From positions 1,690 to 65,689 of the forward strand of contig NZ_LKPJ01000030.1 in assembly GCF_001443045.1 (NCBI RefSeq): 64,000 nucleotides of DNA, in the 5' to 3' direction. The notes beneath the pieces are model-generated. The model had not been told where the DNA came from. It saw only the letters and a list, made by a program, of their open reading frames with translations, and searched no databases. Below, one piece after another: positions 1 through 8,476 of this stretch. The translations under genes and the position numbers were made by a program. How positions within the stretch are numbered: position 1 is the first letter of the stretch; every line of letters starts with the position of its first letter. The stretch is from Burkholderia ambifaria. Lineage in GTDB: Bacteria > Pseudomonadota > Gammaproteobacteria > Burkholderiales > Burkholderiaceae.

Positions 1-1
1 G

Positions 2-268
<267 letters not shown>

Positions 269-273
269 ATGAC

Positions 274-305
274 GAGGCCGGCACTTCCCGTCACTTCCCG
301 GCCTC
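274..305 (+). terminator. hairpin after acs
   Basis: An 8-bp perfect stem (GAGGCCGG/CCGGCCTC) with a 16-nt loop starts 6 nt after the acs stop codon. No clear T-run follows, so intrinsic termination is only possible. Confidence 0.35.
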
Positions 306-504
306 CCCGACTTCCTCGACGCACGCGCGTTCCGGCGCCCATCCCGGCCATGAACGCGTCGCGCACGGCCGCTACCCGGCCGCGCACGTGCGTCCCGCCG
401 CGCCCACCCTGCGTGCGCGGCCCGCGCGACGGACACCGCCAAGCGCGGCATCCGTCGCATCCCCTGTTCGATGCAACGACGTACAACAACACTGGAGACA
501 CCCA

Positions 505-1572
505 ATGAAAAGCAGAATCGTGATCGGTTGCGCGGCGCTGGCAGGCGCAATGGCCGGTACCAGCGCCTTCGCGCAAAGCAGCGTGACGCTGTACGGCAAC
601 CTCGACGCCGCCTTGCTGTACACGAGCAAGACGCTCGACGCGGCCACCGGCGCGAACGCCGGCCATCAGTTCGCGATGACCGACACCGGCATGACGCCGA
701 CGACGTTCGGGATGATCGGCACCGAGGATCTCGGCGGCGGCCTCAAGGCGAAATTCCAGCTCGAAAGCGGCTTTGCCGTCACCAACGGCGCGTTCGCCCA
801 TTCGAACGGCAACTTCTTCGGCCGCCAGGCGTGGGTCGGGCTCGACGGCGGCTTCGGCACGGTCAAGGCCGGCGTGCAGTACTCGCCGTTCCTGCTCGCG
901 ATCTTCGATTCGGATCCGCGCAGCTTCTCGCACTTCGGCAGCGGGCTGATCAACTACGTCGACAACGTGCTGGTGACGGGCCTGTTCAACCCGAACGCCG
1001 TGTCGTACACCAGCCCGACGATCGCCGGCCTCACCGGCAGCGCGATGTTCGCATTCGGCGGCAAGGCCGGCGACTTCCAGGCCGGACGCCAGTACTCGGC
1101 GAGCCTCAAGTACGAGCATGGCGGCTTCATGATCGACGCCGCGTTCTACGACGGCAACGACGGCACCAACCCGACGCCGACGCCGAGCACCGTCGCGTTC
1201 GTCGGACGCACGATCGGCGCCGCGTACCGGTTCGGCCCGGTCACCGCGAAGGCGTCGTTCGCGAGCTACAAGGTCGGCGGATCGTTCAGCAACAACGTGT
1301 ACGGCGGCGGCCTCGACTACCAGGCAACGCCGACCGTCGACCTGAGCGGCGGCGTGTGGTTCACCAGCGACCGCAACGACACGGCCAATCACTCGCTGCT
1401 CGCGGCCGTCGGCACGACCTACAGCCTGTCGAAGGCGACCGCGCTGTACGCGCAGGTCGCGATGGTCAACAACCACGGCGCGATGAACACCGGGCTCGGG
1501 ATCAACAACGCGCTTTACGCGGTTACCGGCACGACCGTCGGCGCGAACGTCGGGATCCGTCACATGTTCTGA
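505..1572 (+). CDS. Gram-negative porin, OmpC/Gram_neg_porin type
   Basis: 355 residues. A cleavable signal peptide ends at SAFAQ, followed by the SSVTLYGNLDAALLYT start of the first beta-strand that is typical of Burkholderia general porins. The end is GANVGIRHMF, with the terminal phenylalanine needed for outer-membrane assembly. The protein should form trimeric 16-stranded barrels for passive diffusion of small solutes. The ATG at 505 was chosen because it has a good ribosome site (GGAGA, 8 nt upstream) and begins the signal peptide; the open frame extends further upstream without signal-like sequence. It is monocistronic. Confidence 0.93.
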   Translation: MKSRIVIGCAALAGAMAGTSAFAQSSVTLYGNLDAALLYTSKTLDAATGANAGHQFAMTDTGMTPTTFGMIGTEDLGGGLKAKFQLESGFAVTNGAFAHSNGNFFGRQAWVGLDGGFGTVKAGVQYSPFLLAIFDSDPRSFSHFGSGLINYVDNVLVTGLFNPNAVSYTSPTIAGLTGSAMFAFGGKAGDFQAGRQYSASLKYEHGGFMIDAAFYDGNDGTNPTPTPSTVAFVGRTIGAAYRFGPVTAKASFASYKVGGSFSNNVYGGGLDYQATPTVDLSGGVWFTSDRNDTANHSLLAAVGTTYSLSKATALYAQVAMVNNHGAMNTGLGINNALYAVTGTTVGANVGIRHMF

Positions 1573-1578
1573 TCCACG

Positions 1579-1607
1579 GGCGGCGGTTTCGGCACCGGAT
1601 CGCCGCC
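1579..1607 (+). terminator. G+C-rich hairpin after porin
   Basis: A 7-bp stem GGCGGCG/CGCCGCC begins 6 nt after the porin stop. It lacks a strong T-tract, so it may be a terminator or an mRNA 3' stabiliser. Confidence 0.35.
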
Positions 1608-2082
1608 GCTCTGCATTCGCAGTCCGAATCATCTTCCGCCGGATCGGGCGCGCGACGGCGCGTCCGGATTCGGCGCGACCTCCATCGCATGTGCAACCGT
1701 GTGCAACCGTGCGCGACGCACCGTCCGTGTCATGCCGCACGATCCGCGACGTGCTGCGTCCCCGCACGCCGCGCATCGGTATAGACCGCCATCGACGCAG
1801 CTCGGACCGCCAGACCCTCACCGGGCCACCGGCCCGGCGAGTTGCCTGTTTGCGCCATCCGTGTCGTTTACGACCGGTTTCCGGGCGCATGACCGATAGT
1901 CCGCTCTATCGGTTTCTCTACACTGCTTCACACCAACACACTTGCCGGGTGTCGGGTGCCGCACGCCGCGCCTCCGACATCACGGCGTCCCCGAGACAAC
2001 TGCCTTCGTCCCCGACGGTACCGCGCCGGCCCCACCGCGCACCCGTTCGGCCAGCCGCGAAGGCTCCCTTCAGGAGCGTTCA
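1608..2082. other. intergenic region with an 8-bp inverted repeat
   Basis: No convincing gene is seen between the porin and the ProP-like gene. The one clear structure is the perfect inverted repeat ACCGATAG-N6-CTATCGGT at 1892-1913, about 170 nt before the transporter start. It could be an operator for the transporter or a weak terminator. Open frames here are codon-bias shadows. Confidence 0.4.
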
Positions 2083-3552
2083 TTGAGTTCATCCCAAGCG
2101 CACCCCGCGAAAGCCCGGTCTTCGCGCAAGGCCCTCAAGCCGGACGACATCACGATCGTCGATCCTGCCGTCCTGAAGCGTGCGGTCGGGGCCATGGCGT
2201 TCGGCAATGCGATGGAATGGTTCGACTTCGGCGTCTACAGCTACATCGCCGTCACGCTCGGCAAGGTGTTCTTTCCGTCGAGCAACCCGTCCGCGCAGTT
2301 GCTCGCCACCTTCGGCACGTTCGCGGCCGCCTTCCTCGTGCGCCCGCTCGGCGGCATGGTGTTCGGCCCGCTCGGCGACCGCATCGGCCGCCAGCGCGTG
2401 CTCGCCGCCACGATGATCATGATGGCCATCGGCACCTTCGCGATCGGCCTGATCCCCAGCTACGCGTCGATCGGCATCATGGCGCCCGTGCTGCTGCTCA
2501 TCGCCCGCCTCGTGCAGGGCTTCTCGACCGGCGGCGAATACGGCGGCGCCGCCACCTTCATCGCCGAGTTCTCGACCGACAAGCGCCGCGGCTTCATGGG
2601 CAGCTTCCTCGAGTTCGGCACGCTGATCGGCTATACGCTCGGTGCGGCCACCGTCGCGATCCTGACGGCGACGCTGTCGCAGGAAGCGCTGCTGTCGTGG
2701 GGCTGGCGCGTGCCGTTCTTCATCGCCGGTCCGCTCGGCCTCGTCGGCCTGTACGTGCGGCTCAAGCTCGAGGAAACGCCCGCGTTCAAGAAGGAAGCCG
2801 AGGCGCGCGAGGCGGACGAACGGTCGCGCCCGAAGCAGTCGTTCGGCACGCTGCTCGTCGAACAGTGGAAACCGCTGCTGCTCTGCGTCGGCCTCGTGCT
2901 GATCTTCAACGTGACCGACTACATGGCGCTGTCGTACCTGCCGAACTACCTGTCGGCGACGCTGCACTTCAACGAGACGCACGGCCTCTTCATGGTGCTG
3001 CTCGTGATGGTGCTGATGATGCCGATGACGCTCTACGCCGGCCATCTGTCGGACCGGGTCGGCCGCAAGCCGGTGATGATGGCCGGCTGCGTCGGCCTGC
3101 TCGTGCTGTCGGTGCCCGCGCTGATGCTGATCCGCACCGGCGGGATGCTGTCGGTGTTCGGCGGGATGCTGATCTACGGCACGCTGCTGTCGACCTTCAC
3201 CGGCGTGATGCCGTCCGCGCTGCCCGCGCTGTTCCCGACGCGAATCCGCTACGGCGCGCTCGCGATCGGCTTCAACGTGTCGGTATCGCTGTTCGGCGGC
3301 ACGACGCCGCTCGTCACCGCGTGGCTCGTCGATCGCACCGGCGACCTGATGATGCCGGCCTACTACCTGATGGGCGCATCGTTTATCGGCATCGTGTCGG
3401 TGCTCGCGCTGCGCGAAACGGCACGGCGGCCGCTGCCCGGCTCCGCACCGTGCGTCGCGAGCCGTGCCGAGGCGCAGGACCTGATTCGCCGCGGTGCCGA
3501 CGAAGGCCGCGTGCGGGAGCGCAAATTCACGCCGATCGGCGAGCGCGCGTAA
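2083..3552 (+). CDS. proP: ProP-like proline/glycine-betaine:H+ symporter (MFS, MHS family)
   Basis: 489 residues with twelve predicted membrane helices. It carries the MHS-family motifs GNAMEWFDFGVYSY in helix 1, GDRIGRQRVL in the 2-3 loop and GGEYGGAATFIAEF in helix 5. From memory it aligns along its whole length with E. coli ProP, including the start (DDITIVDPAVLKRA) and PALFPTRIRYGALA, but the long C-terminal coiled coil of E. coli ProP is replaced by a short charged tail. It imports osmolytes such as proline and betaine. The TTG start at 2083 has CAGGAG 6 nt upstream; an ATG in the same frame at 1942 has no ribosome site and an unlikely sequence after it. Confidence 0.85.
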   Translation: MSSSQAHPAKARSSRKALKPDDITIVDPAVLKRAVGAMAFGNAMEWFDFGVYSYIAVTLGKVFFPSSNPSAQLLATFGTFAAAFLVRPLGGMVFGPLGDRIGRQRVLAATMIMMAIGTFAIGLIPSYASIGIMAPVLLLIARLVQGFSTGGEYGGAATFIAEFSTDKRRGFMGSFLEFGTLIGYTLGAATVAILTATLSQEALLSWGWRVPFFIAGPLGLVGLYVRLKLEETPAFKKEAEAREADERSRPKQSFGTLLVEQWKPLLLCVGLVLIFNVTDYMALSYLPNYLSATLHFNETHGLFMVLLVMVLMMPMTLYAGHLSDRVGRKPVMMAGCVGLLVLSVPALMLIRTGGMLSVFGGMLIYGTLLSTFTGVMPSALPALFPTRIRYGALAIGFNVSVSLFGGTTPLVTAWLVDRTGDLMMPAYYLMGASFIGIVSVLALRETARRPLPGSAPCVASRAEAQDLIRRGADEGRVRERKFTPIGERA

Positions 3553-3648
3553 CACGCACGTAGCACATCAGGCAGGCATCACCCATCAAGCAGGCCCGCA
3601 TGACGCGACGCCGCGCGGCACCCGCCGCCGGTGTCGCGCAGGCGACCG

Positions 3649-4473
3649 TCAGCCCGCCGCGAGTTGCTGCTCGTCGAACCAGTCGAGCAGCGTCCGCGTG
3701 ACGAACGCGGGATTCTCCAGGTTCGAGATATGGCCCGCGTCGGGCACGAGCGCATGGCGGCAGCCGATCACGCTCGCCATCTTCACCGTCTCCGACGGCG
3801 GGCGCGCCATGTCGCCCGCACCGCACATCAACAGCGTGCGTTCGGCATCCAGTTCGGCGAGCGCGGCAAGCGTATTCGGCCGCCCGAAGATCAACCGGCC
3901 GAGCGGGACGATCGATTCCCGCAGCCGGTCGGCCGGCAGGCTCGCAAGCGCAGCACGAAAGGCGCTCGGCGCCGGGTCGGCGAGATTCACGTCCGGCCGG
4001 AAGAACAGCGGCACGATCGCATCGAGCAGCGGCGGCGCGATGCAACCGGCGGCGGCGATCGCGTCGAGCATCCCGAAGTAGCGCAGGCGCGTCGCATCGG
4101 GCTCGGCCTCGAGCGACGCATCCATCAGCACGAGCGAGCGCACGCGCCGCGGTTCGCGCAGCGCGAGCCGCGCGCCCCACATCCCGCCGACGCTGAGCCC
4201 GACCACCGCGCACTGCTCGATCTCCAGCGCATCGAGCAGCGCGCTTGCGTGCGCGGCGAGATCGTCGAGCGTGTGCGTGCCGTCCGGCAGCGGGCCCGAC
4301 GCGCCATGCCCCCACAGGTCCGGCACGATCACGCGATACCGGCGCGACAGCGCATCGATCTGCGGCGCCCACATCGCCGCGTCCCACAGATAGCTGTGCC
4401 CGAGCAGCACCGGAAAGCCGGTGCCGTGATCCTGGTAATGCAGCGTGTTGCCATGAACGCGGTGTGCGGGCAT
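3649..4473 (-). CDS. alpha/beta-fold hydrolase
   Basis: 274 residues. The nucleophile elbow GLSVGG (serine) is near residue 100, the oxyanion region is GHSYLWDAAMW, and the C-terminal catalytic histidine is in DAGHISNLENP. The closest families by pattern are 3-oxoadipate enol-lactonase and related C-C or ester hydrolases, but the substrate cannot be told. The ATG at 4473 follows a GGAG ribosome site. It lies 289 nt downstream of the TRAP genes on the same strand and may be co-transcribed with them, acting on an imported compound. Confidence 0.8.
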   Translation of the reverse strand: MPAHRVHGNTLHYQDHGTGFPVLLGHSYLWDAAMWAPQIDALSRRYRVIVPDLWGHGASGPLPDGTHTLDDLAAHASALLDALEIEQCAVVGLSVGGMWGARLALREPRRVRSLVLMDASLEAEPDATRLRYFGMLDAIAAAGCIAPPLLDAIVPLFFRPDVNLADPAPSAFRAALASLPADRLRESIVPLGRLIFGRPNTLAALAELDAERTLLMCGAGDMARPPSETVKMASVIGCRHALVPDAGHISNLENPAFVTRTLLDWFDEQQLAAG

Positions 4474-4762
4474 GTCGTCTCCGGATGTCGATACGGTCGG
4501 CAGCGACCCGGAAACGGGCGCCGCGATCTGTGGCGTTCTGCGATGAACGCGAAGCGGCGAATCATCGCACAGGTTGCGGCCGCTGCGTGTGACTGCCGCC
4601 GGGCCTGCCGCGACGCAGGAAGCCGGGCGCGTGCGCCATGCGACCGGCACGCCATGCGGTCGTCATGTTCATGTGGGTTCGCGGTGCGGGAAGAAACCGT
4701 CGATGTGATTGCGGCGCCGGACAACCTCGGTCGTCCGGCGCCGCAAGGAGCAACGCAAGCGG

Positions 4763-6115
4763 TCAGAACACCGCGTGCCCGCTGATCAGGCTCGGCAGCC
4801 AGGTGGAGAAGAACGGCAGGTACGTGACGATGTTGATCGCACTGAAGATCGCGAGGTAGTACGGCCACGCCATCTTCGTCGTCTCGCCGATCGACACGTT
4901 GCCGATCGCGCAGCCGACGAACTGCACCGATCCGATCGGCGGGTGCACGAGGCCGAGCGAGCAGTTCAGCAGCAGCATGATCCCGAATTGCACCGGCCCG
5001 ACGCCGCACGCCATCGCGATCGGCAGGAACAGCGGCGTCGTGATCAGGATGTGCGCGGCCATGTCGACGAAGGTGCCGAGGAACACCTGGATGATGTTGA
5101 TGTACAGCAGCATCAGCCACGGCGCGGCGGTCGACTGCTTGAGCAACCCTTCGATCGCATCCGGAATCTCCAGGTACGACATCTGGAAGCGCAGCATGTT
5201 CGACACGGCGATCAGCAGCAGCACGACGCCCGTCGTGCGCGCCGCATGCGACAGCGCGCGGCGCAGCTTCGCGACGGTCAGCGTGCGGTACACGATCGCG
5301 GTCAGCACGAGCGAATACACGACGGCGATCGCGGCCGCTTCGGTCGCAGTCGCAATCCCCTTCGCGACGCACACGAGGATGATCGCGATCACCATCAGGC
5401 CCGGCACCGCGCCGACGAAGCTGCGCAGCACCGCATACCAGCCGGGAAACGACGGCAGCGCGGACGAACCGTCCTCACGGCGCGGATAGCCGTGACGCAC
5501 GGCCTGCCAGTACGCGGCGGCGAGCACGAAGCCCATCACCCACAGCACCGGCAGGAGCCCGGAGAACAGCAGGTCGCCGATCGACACGCCGCTCACCTGC
5601 TGGCCGTGCAGCATCCCCGTGATGCCCTGCGCGGCGAACGCGTAGATGATCATGTTGGTCGACGTCGGCATCAGCGCGCCGGCGAGCGACGCGTGAGTCG
5701 TCACGTTGACCGCATAAGCCGCGCTGTAGCCTTCGCGCTTCATCAGCGGAATCACCACGCCGCCCATCGCCGACGTATCGGCGGTCGGCGAGCCCGACAC
5801 GCCGCCGAACAGCGTGCACGCGACGACGTTGGCCATCCCGAGGCCGCCGCGGAAATGGCCGACGGTCGCCTGCGCGAAGCGCAGGATCCGGTCCGCGATG
5901 CCGCCATGCAGCATCAGTTCGCCGGAGAAGATGAAGAACGGCACCGCGAGGAACGAGAACGCGTTCATCCCCGAGATCATCGCCTGCATCGCGGTCGCGA
6001 TCGGCAGCCCTTCGACCATGTAGGTCAGCACGCAGGAAATGCCGAGCGCGAACGAGACGGGCACGCCAAGCACGAGGAAAATCAGAAAACTGACGGACAG
6101 GATCGCGAGTTCCAT
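4763..6115 (-). CDS. dctM: TRAP transporter large permease, DctM subunit
   Basis: 450 residues, hydrophobic throughout with about 12-13 predicted membrane segments. Typical DctM motifs are GVPVSFALG near the start, FGGVSGSPTADTSAMGGVVIP around residues 103-123, and GLVHPPIGSVQF near residue 385. It forms the sodium-driven channel of a tripartite ATP-independent periplasmic transporter. It starts 4 nt after the dctQ stop codon, so the genes are translationally linked. The substrate is not evident from the permease. Confidence 0.93.
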   Translation of the reverse strand: MELAILSVSFLIFLVLGVPVSFALGISCVLTYMVEGLPIATAMQAMISGMNAFSFLAVPFFIFSGELMLHGGIADRILRFAQATVGHFRGGLGMANVVACTLFGGVSGSPTADTSAMGGVVIPLMKREGYSAAYAVNVTTHASLAGALMPTSTNMIIYAFAAQGITGMLHGQQVSGVSIGDLLFSGLLPVLWVMGFVLAAAYWQAVRHGYPRREDGSSALPSFPGWYAVLRSFVGAVPGLMVIAIILVCVAKGIATATEAAAIAVVYSLVLTAIVYRTLTVAKLRRALSHAARTTGVVLLLIAVSNMLRFQMSYLEIPDAIEGLLKQSTAAPWLMLLYINIIQVFLGTFVDMAAHILITTPLFLPIAMACGVGPVQFGIMLLLNCSLGLVHPPIGSVQFVGCAIGNVSIGETTKMAWPYYLAIFSAINIVTYLPFFSTWLPSLISGHAVF

Positions 6116-6119
6116 GGCG

Positions 6120-6698
6120 TTATTGTCCCGACGAAGAGCGACGAAGCGCGAGCAGGTGCTCGAGCGAGAAGAGGATGATGGCGATCGCCGCGGGAATCGT
6201 GATCAGGTAGCGCACGCCTTCGGGCAGCCCGATGATCGGAATGCGGTCGCCCATCGTCTCGGCGGCCATGCTGCCGCAACCGGCCATGATCGCGATCGCG
6301 AACGCGATCAGGCTCAGGTGCTGGATCGCGATCACCACGGTGCGCGGGCCCGGCGACAGGCGCCGCACGAGCGAGTCGAGGCCGATATGGCCGCCGTCGC
6401 GCACCTTCATCGCCGCGCCGAACATCGCGATCACGATCACCAGCAGCAGCGCGATCGGCTCGACGAAGTCGGGCGCGTTCTCGAACACGTAGCGCATCAC
6501 GACCGCGTAGAACACCAGCACCGTGAGCGCCGCGAGACACAGCGACGCAACCACGGCCAGCGCGCGGAACAGCAGGTCGTTCACGCAGCGCAGCAGCGGC
6601 GCCGCCGCGCGCGGCTGGCACGGCGCCGCACCGTCCGCGGCGGCCGCGTCCGGCGAGCCGACGGCCGCCGCGCCGTTCAGGGAAGTGCGACGGGTCAC
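6120..6698 (-). CDS. dctQ: TRAP transporter small permease, DctQ subunit
   Basis: 192 residues. A 40-residue hydrophilic leader precedes four membrane segments, with the conserved DctQ stretch of aromatic and acidic residues VVMRYVFENAPDFVEPIA and GGHIGLDSL. The GTG start at 6698 overlaps the dctP stop codon (GTGA) and has GAGG upstream; this is preferred over in-frame starts further upstream, which would lie deep inside dctP. It pairs with DctM in the membrane. Confidence 0.88.
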   Translation of the reverse strand: MTRRTSLNGAAAVGSPDAAAADGAAPCQPRAAAPLLRCVNDLLFRALAVVASLCLAALTVLVFYAVVMRYVFENAPDFVEPIALLLVIVIAMFGAAMKVRDGGHIGLDSLVRRLSPGPRTVVIAIQHLSLIAFAIAIMAGCGSMAAETMGDRIPIIGLPEGVRYLITIPAAIAIILFSLEHLLALRRSSSGQ

Positions 6699-7681
6699 TT
6701 GGTTGCCTCGATCTCGTCGACGATCTGCTTCATCTGCGGCGTCTTCTCGTACTTCGCCCACAGCGGCTGCATCGCCTTCACGAATGCCGCGCGGTCGATC
6801 TGCGCGGCCGGCAGGATCTTCGCGCCGCCCTTCGTCACCGTCTGCTGCGCCGATGCCTCGCGCGCGGTCCACAGCTTCTGGTAGTACGGCACCGAATCGG
6901 CCGCGGCCTTCCGGATCGCGGCCTGTTCCTGCGGCGACAGCGTGTCCCAGATCTTCTTCGAGAACACCAGCACTTCCGGCGTCATCGCGTGCTGCGTCTC
7001 GGAGTAGTCGGGCGCCACTTCGAAGTGCTTGGTTTCCTCGTACGACGGCATATTGTTTTCCGCCGCGTCGACGAGGCCCGTCTTCAGGCCCGTGTACACC
7101 TCGGCGAACGGCATCGGCGTCGGCGTGCCGCCCATCGCCTTGATCTCGTCGACCATCAGGTCCGACGGCTGCACGCGCACCTTCAGCCCCTTCATGTCGG
7201 CAGGCGTACGCACCGGGCGCTTCGCGTAGATCGAGCGCGCGCCGCTCTCGTAGAACGTCAGCGCGATCATCCCCTTCGCCGAGAACGCGTCGAGAATCTT
7301 CTGGCCGGCCGGGCCATACATCGCCTTGCGGAAATGGTCGACATCGCGGAACAGGAATGGGAACGACGGGATCAGCGACTCCGGCACGATCTCGTTGAAC
7401 GACGCGCCGTTCACGCGCGCCATGTCGATCGCGCCGATCCGTACCTGGTCGACCGTGTCCTTCTCGGAACCGAGCGCGCTGTTGCCGAACACCTTGATCG
7501 AATCCTTGCCGCTCGTCAGCTTCGACAGTTCGTCGCCCATGTACTTGACCGCCATGTTGGTCGGGAAGCTGTCGCCGTGCACGTCCGCCGAGCGGAACAC
7601 GCGGGCCTGCGCGGACACCGCGAAGCCGGCCATCAGCGCGACGGCCAGTGCGGTACGGGAGCGGGTGAATGGGTGCGTCAT
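6695..7681 (-). CDS. dctP: TRAP transporter solute-binding protein, DctP subunit
   Basis: 328 residues with a signal peptide cut after VSAQA (about residue 26). Family features include RVRIGAIDMARVNGASF, the substrate-binding arginine region LKVRVQPSDLMVDEIKAMGGTPTPMPFAEVYTG (split here: the key residues are R and the PMPF motif) and GLVDAAENN. These resemble DctP proteins binding sugar acids or other organic acids through a salt bridge to arginine. The ATG at 7681 follows AAGGAG. It is the first gene of the dctP-dctQ-dctM operon, and a palindrome at 7769-7785 lies 87 nt upstream. Confidence 0.92.
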   Translation of the reverse strand: MTHPFTRSRTALAVALMAGFAVSAQARVFRSADVHGDSFPTNMAVKYMGDELSKLTSGKDSIKVFGNSALGSEKDTVDQVRIGAIDMARVNGASFNEIVPESLIPSFPFLFRDVDHFRKAMYGPAGQKILDAFSAKGMIALTFYESGARSIYAKRPVRTPADMKGLKVRVQPSDLMVDEIKAMGGTPTPMPFAEVYTGLKTGLVDAAENNMPSYEETKHFEVAPDYSETQHAMTPEVLVFSKKIWDTLSPQEQAAIRKAAADSVPYYQKLWTAREASAQQTVTKGGAKILPAAQIDRAAFVKAMQPLWAKYEKTPQMKQIVDEIEATK

Positions 7682-7768
7682 CGTCAGTCTCCTTGTTGGT
7701 TGCTCGTTGTTTGGCGGCGATCCGGGCGGCGTCCGCATCCGTCGTTGCACGGCCTTCGCAGAATCGCA

Positions 7769-7785
7769 GTCATACGTTGTATGAC
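7769..7785. promoter_or_regulatory. 17-bp palindrome upstream of dctP (GntR-type operator)
   Basis: GTCATAC-GTT-GTATGAC is a perfect 7-bp inverted repeat with a 3-nt spacer. It resembles the GTATGAC/GTCATAC sites of FadR-subfamily GntR regulators (established pattern). No GntR gene adjoins the operon. A weaker GTCAT-AGG-ATGAC repeat lies at 8005-8017. Confidence 0.6.
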
Positions 7786-8020
7786 GTGTCGAAGCGAATG
7801 TACGTCGGTTAATCGTTTAACTCACTTGGTGCATACCCCTATAAGGGCCTCTGTGGCGGGTTTACGGCCGGGTAAAGGGAAAAGCTTTCTCTGTTGGGCT
7901 GGAAGCTAGCGAAACGTTTTCCGGAAGCAGGTCCCAATTTGAATCGGCGCGGTGTTGTGTCGTTTTCCCGATGCCGAGCACCGTCTCTCGCCTCTCTTTC
8001 GTTTGTCATAGGATGACTGA
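7786..8020. other. intergenic region between TRAP operon and gene remnant
   Basis: Locally A+T-richer sequence with the weaker inverted repeat at 8005-8017 and no gene. It probably holds the TRAP promoter. Confidence 0.35.
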
Positions 8021-8392
8021 CTACAACGTAGCCGCGGGTACGACAATTTCGCCCACGTCGTGATCATGGGCACGGCCGGCGTGAAGCTGCAGGGATTCGA
8101 AGCGAATACGGGCGGCTACGGCAAACCGGTCTTCCCGCTCGTGATGTCGCTGACCGACGTGGTGGCCGATACGCCCGACGGTATCTCGACGATCGCGTCG
8201 GACGCGAACCTCACGCCGCACAACGTGAACCTGCCGGTGTTCGCGTCGACCGCGAACCGTGTCGTCGCAAACGACGAAGCGACCCTCAACGCGCGTCCGG
8301 CCAACGTGCTCGACTGCCGCAAGGCGTTCGTCGATTTCCCCGGCATCGACCAGTCGAACCCTTTCGGCTCGACGTGGGCGCCGTCGTTGTAA
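8021..8392 (+). pseudogene. 3' remnant of an unidentified gene
   Basis: The frame is open right after a stop at 8018-8020 and runs 123 codons to a stop at 8390. The residues look like genuine protein (for example GYDNFAHVVIMGTAGVKLQG, PVFPLVMSLTDVV, NRVVANDEATLNARPANVLD), without the Arg/Ala/Pro bias of shadow frames, but there is no ribosome site or plausible N-terminus. Most likely it is the C-terminal part of a gene truncated when the neighbouring segment was rearranged. I do not recognise the family. Confidence 0.45.
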
Positions 8393-8476
8393 CGACGACG
8401 CGATGACGTCGATACCGCGCCCTCATGCGAGGCATCGCGTCACCGTTGACGGCTCCAGAATTGGGGCCGTGCGGCA

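Noticed and set aside
269..508. 79-codon frame directly after acs
   Set aside because: Starts right at the acs stop without ribosome site, Pro/Arg-rich, overlaps the porin start.
4709..6178. Long plus-strand open frame (489 codons) opposite dctM
   Set aside because: Rich in Arg/His/Gln/Asp, no membrane or domain pattern; a codon-bias shadow of dctM.
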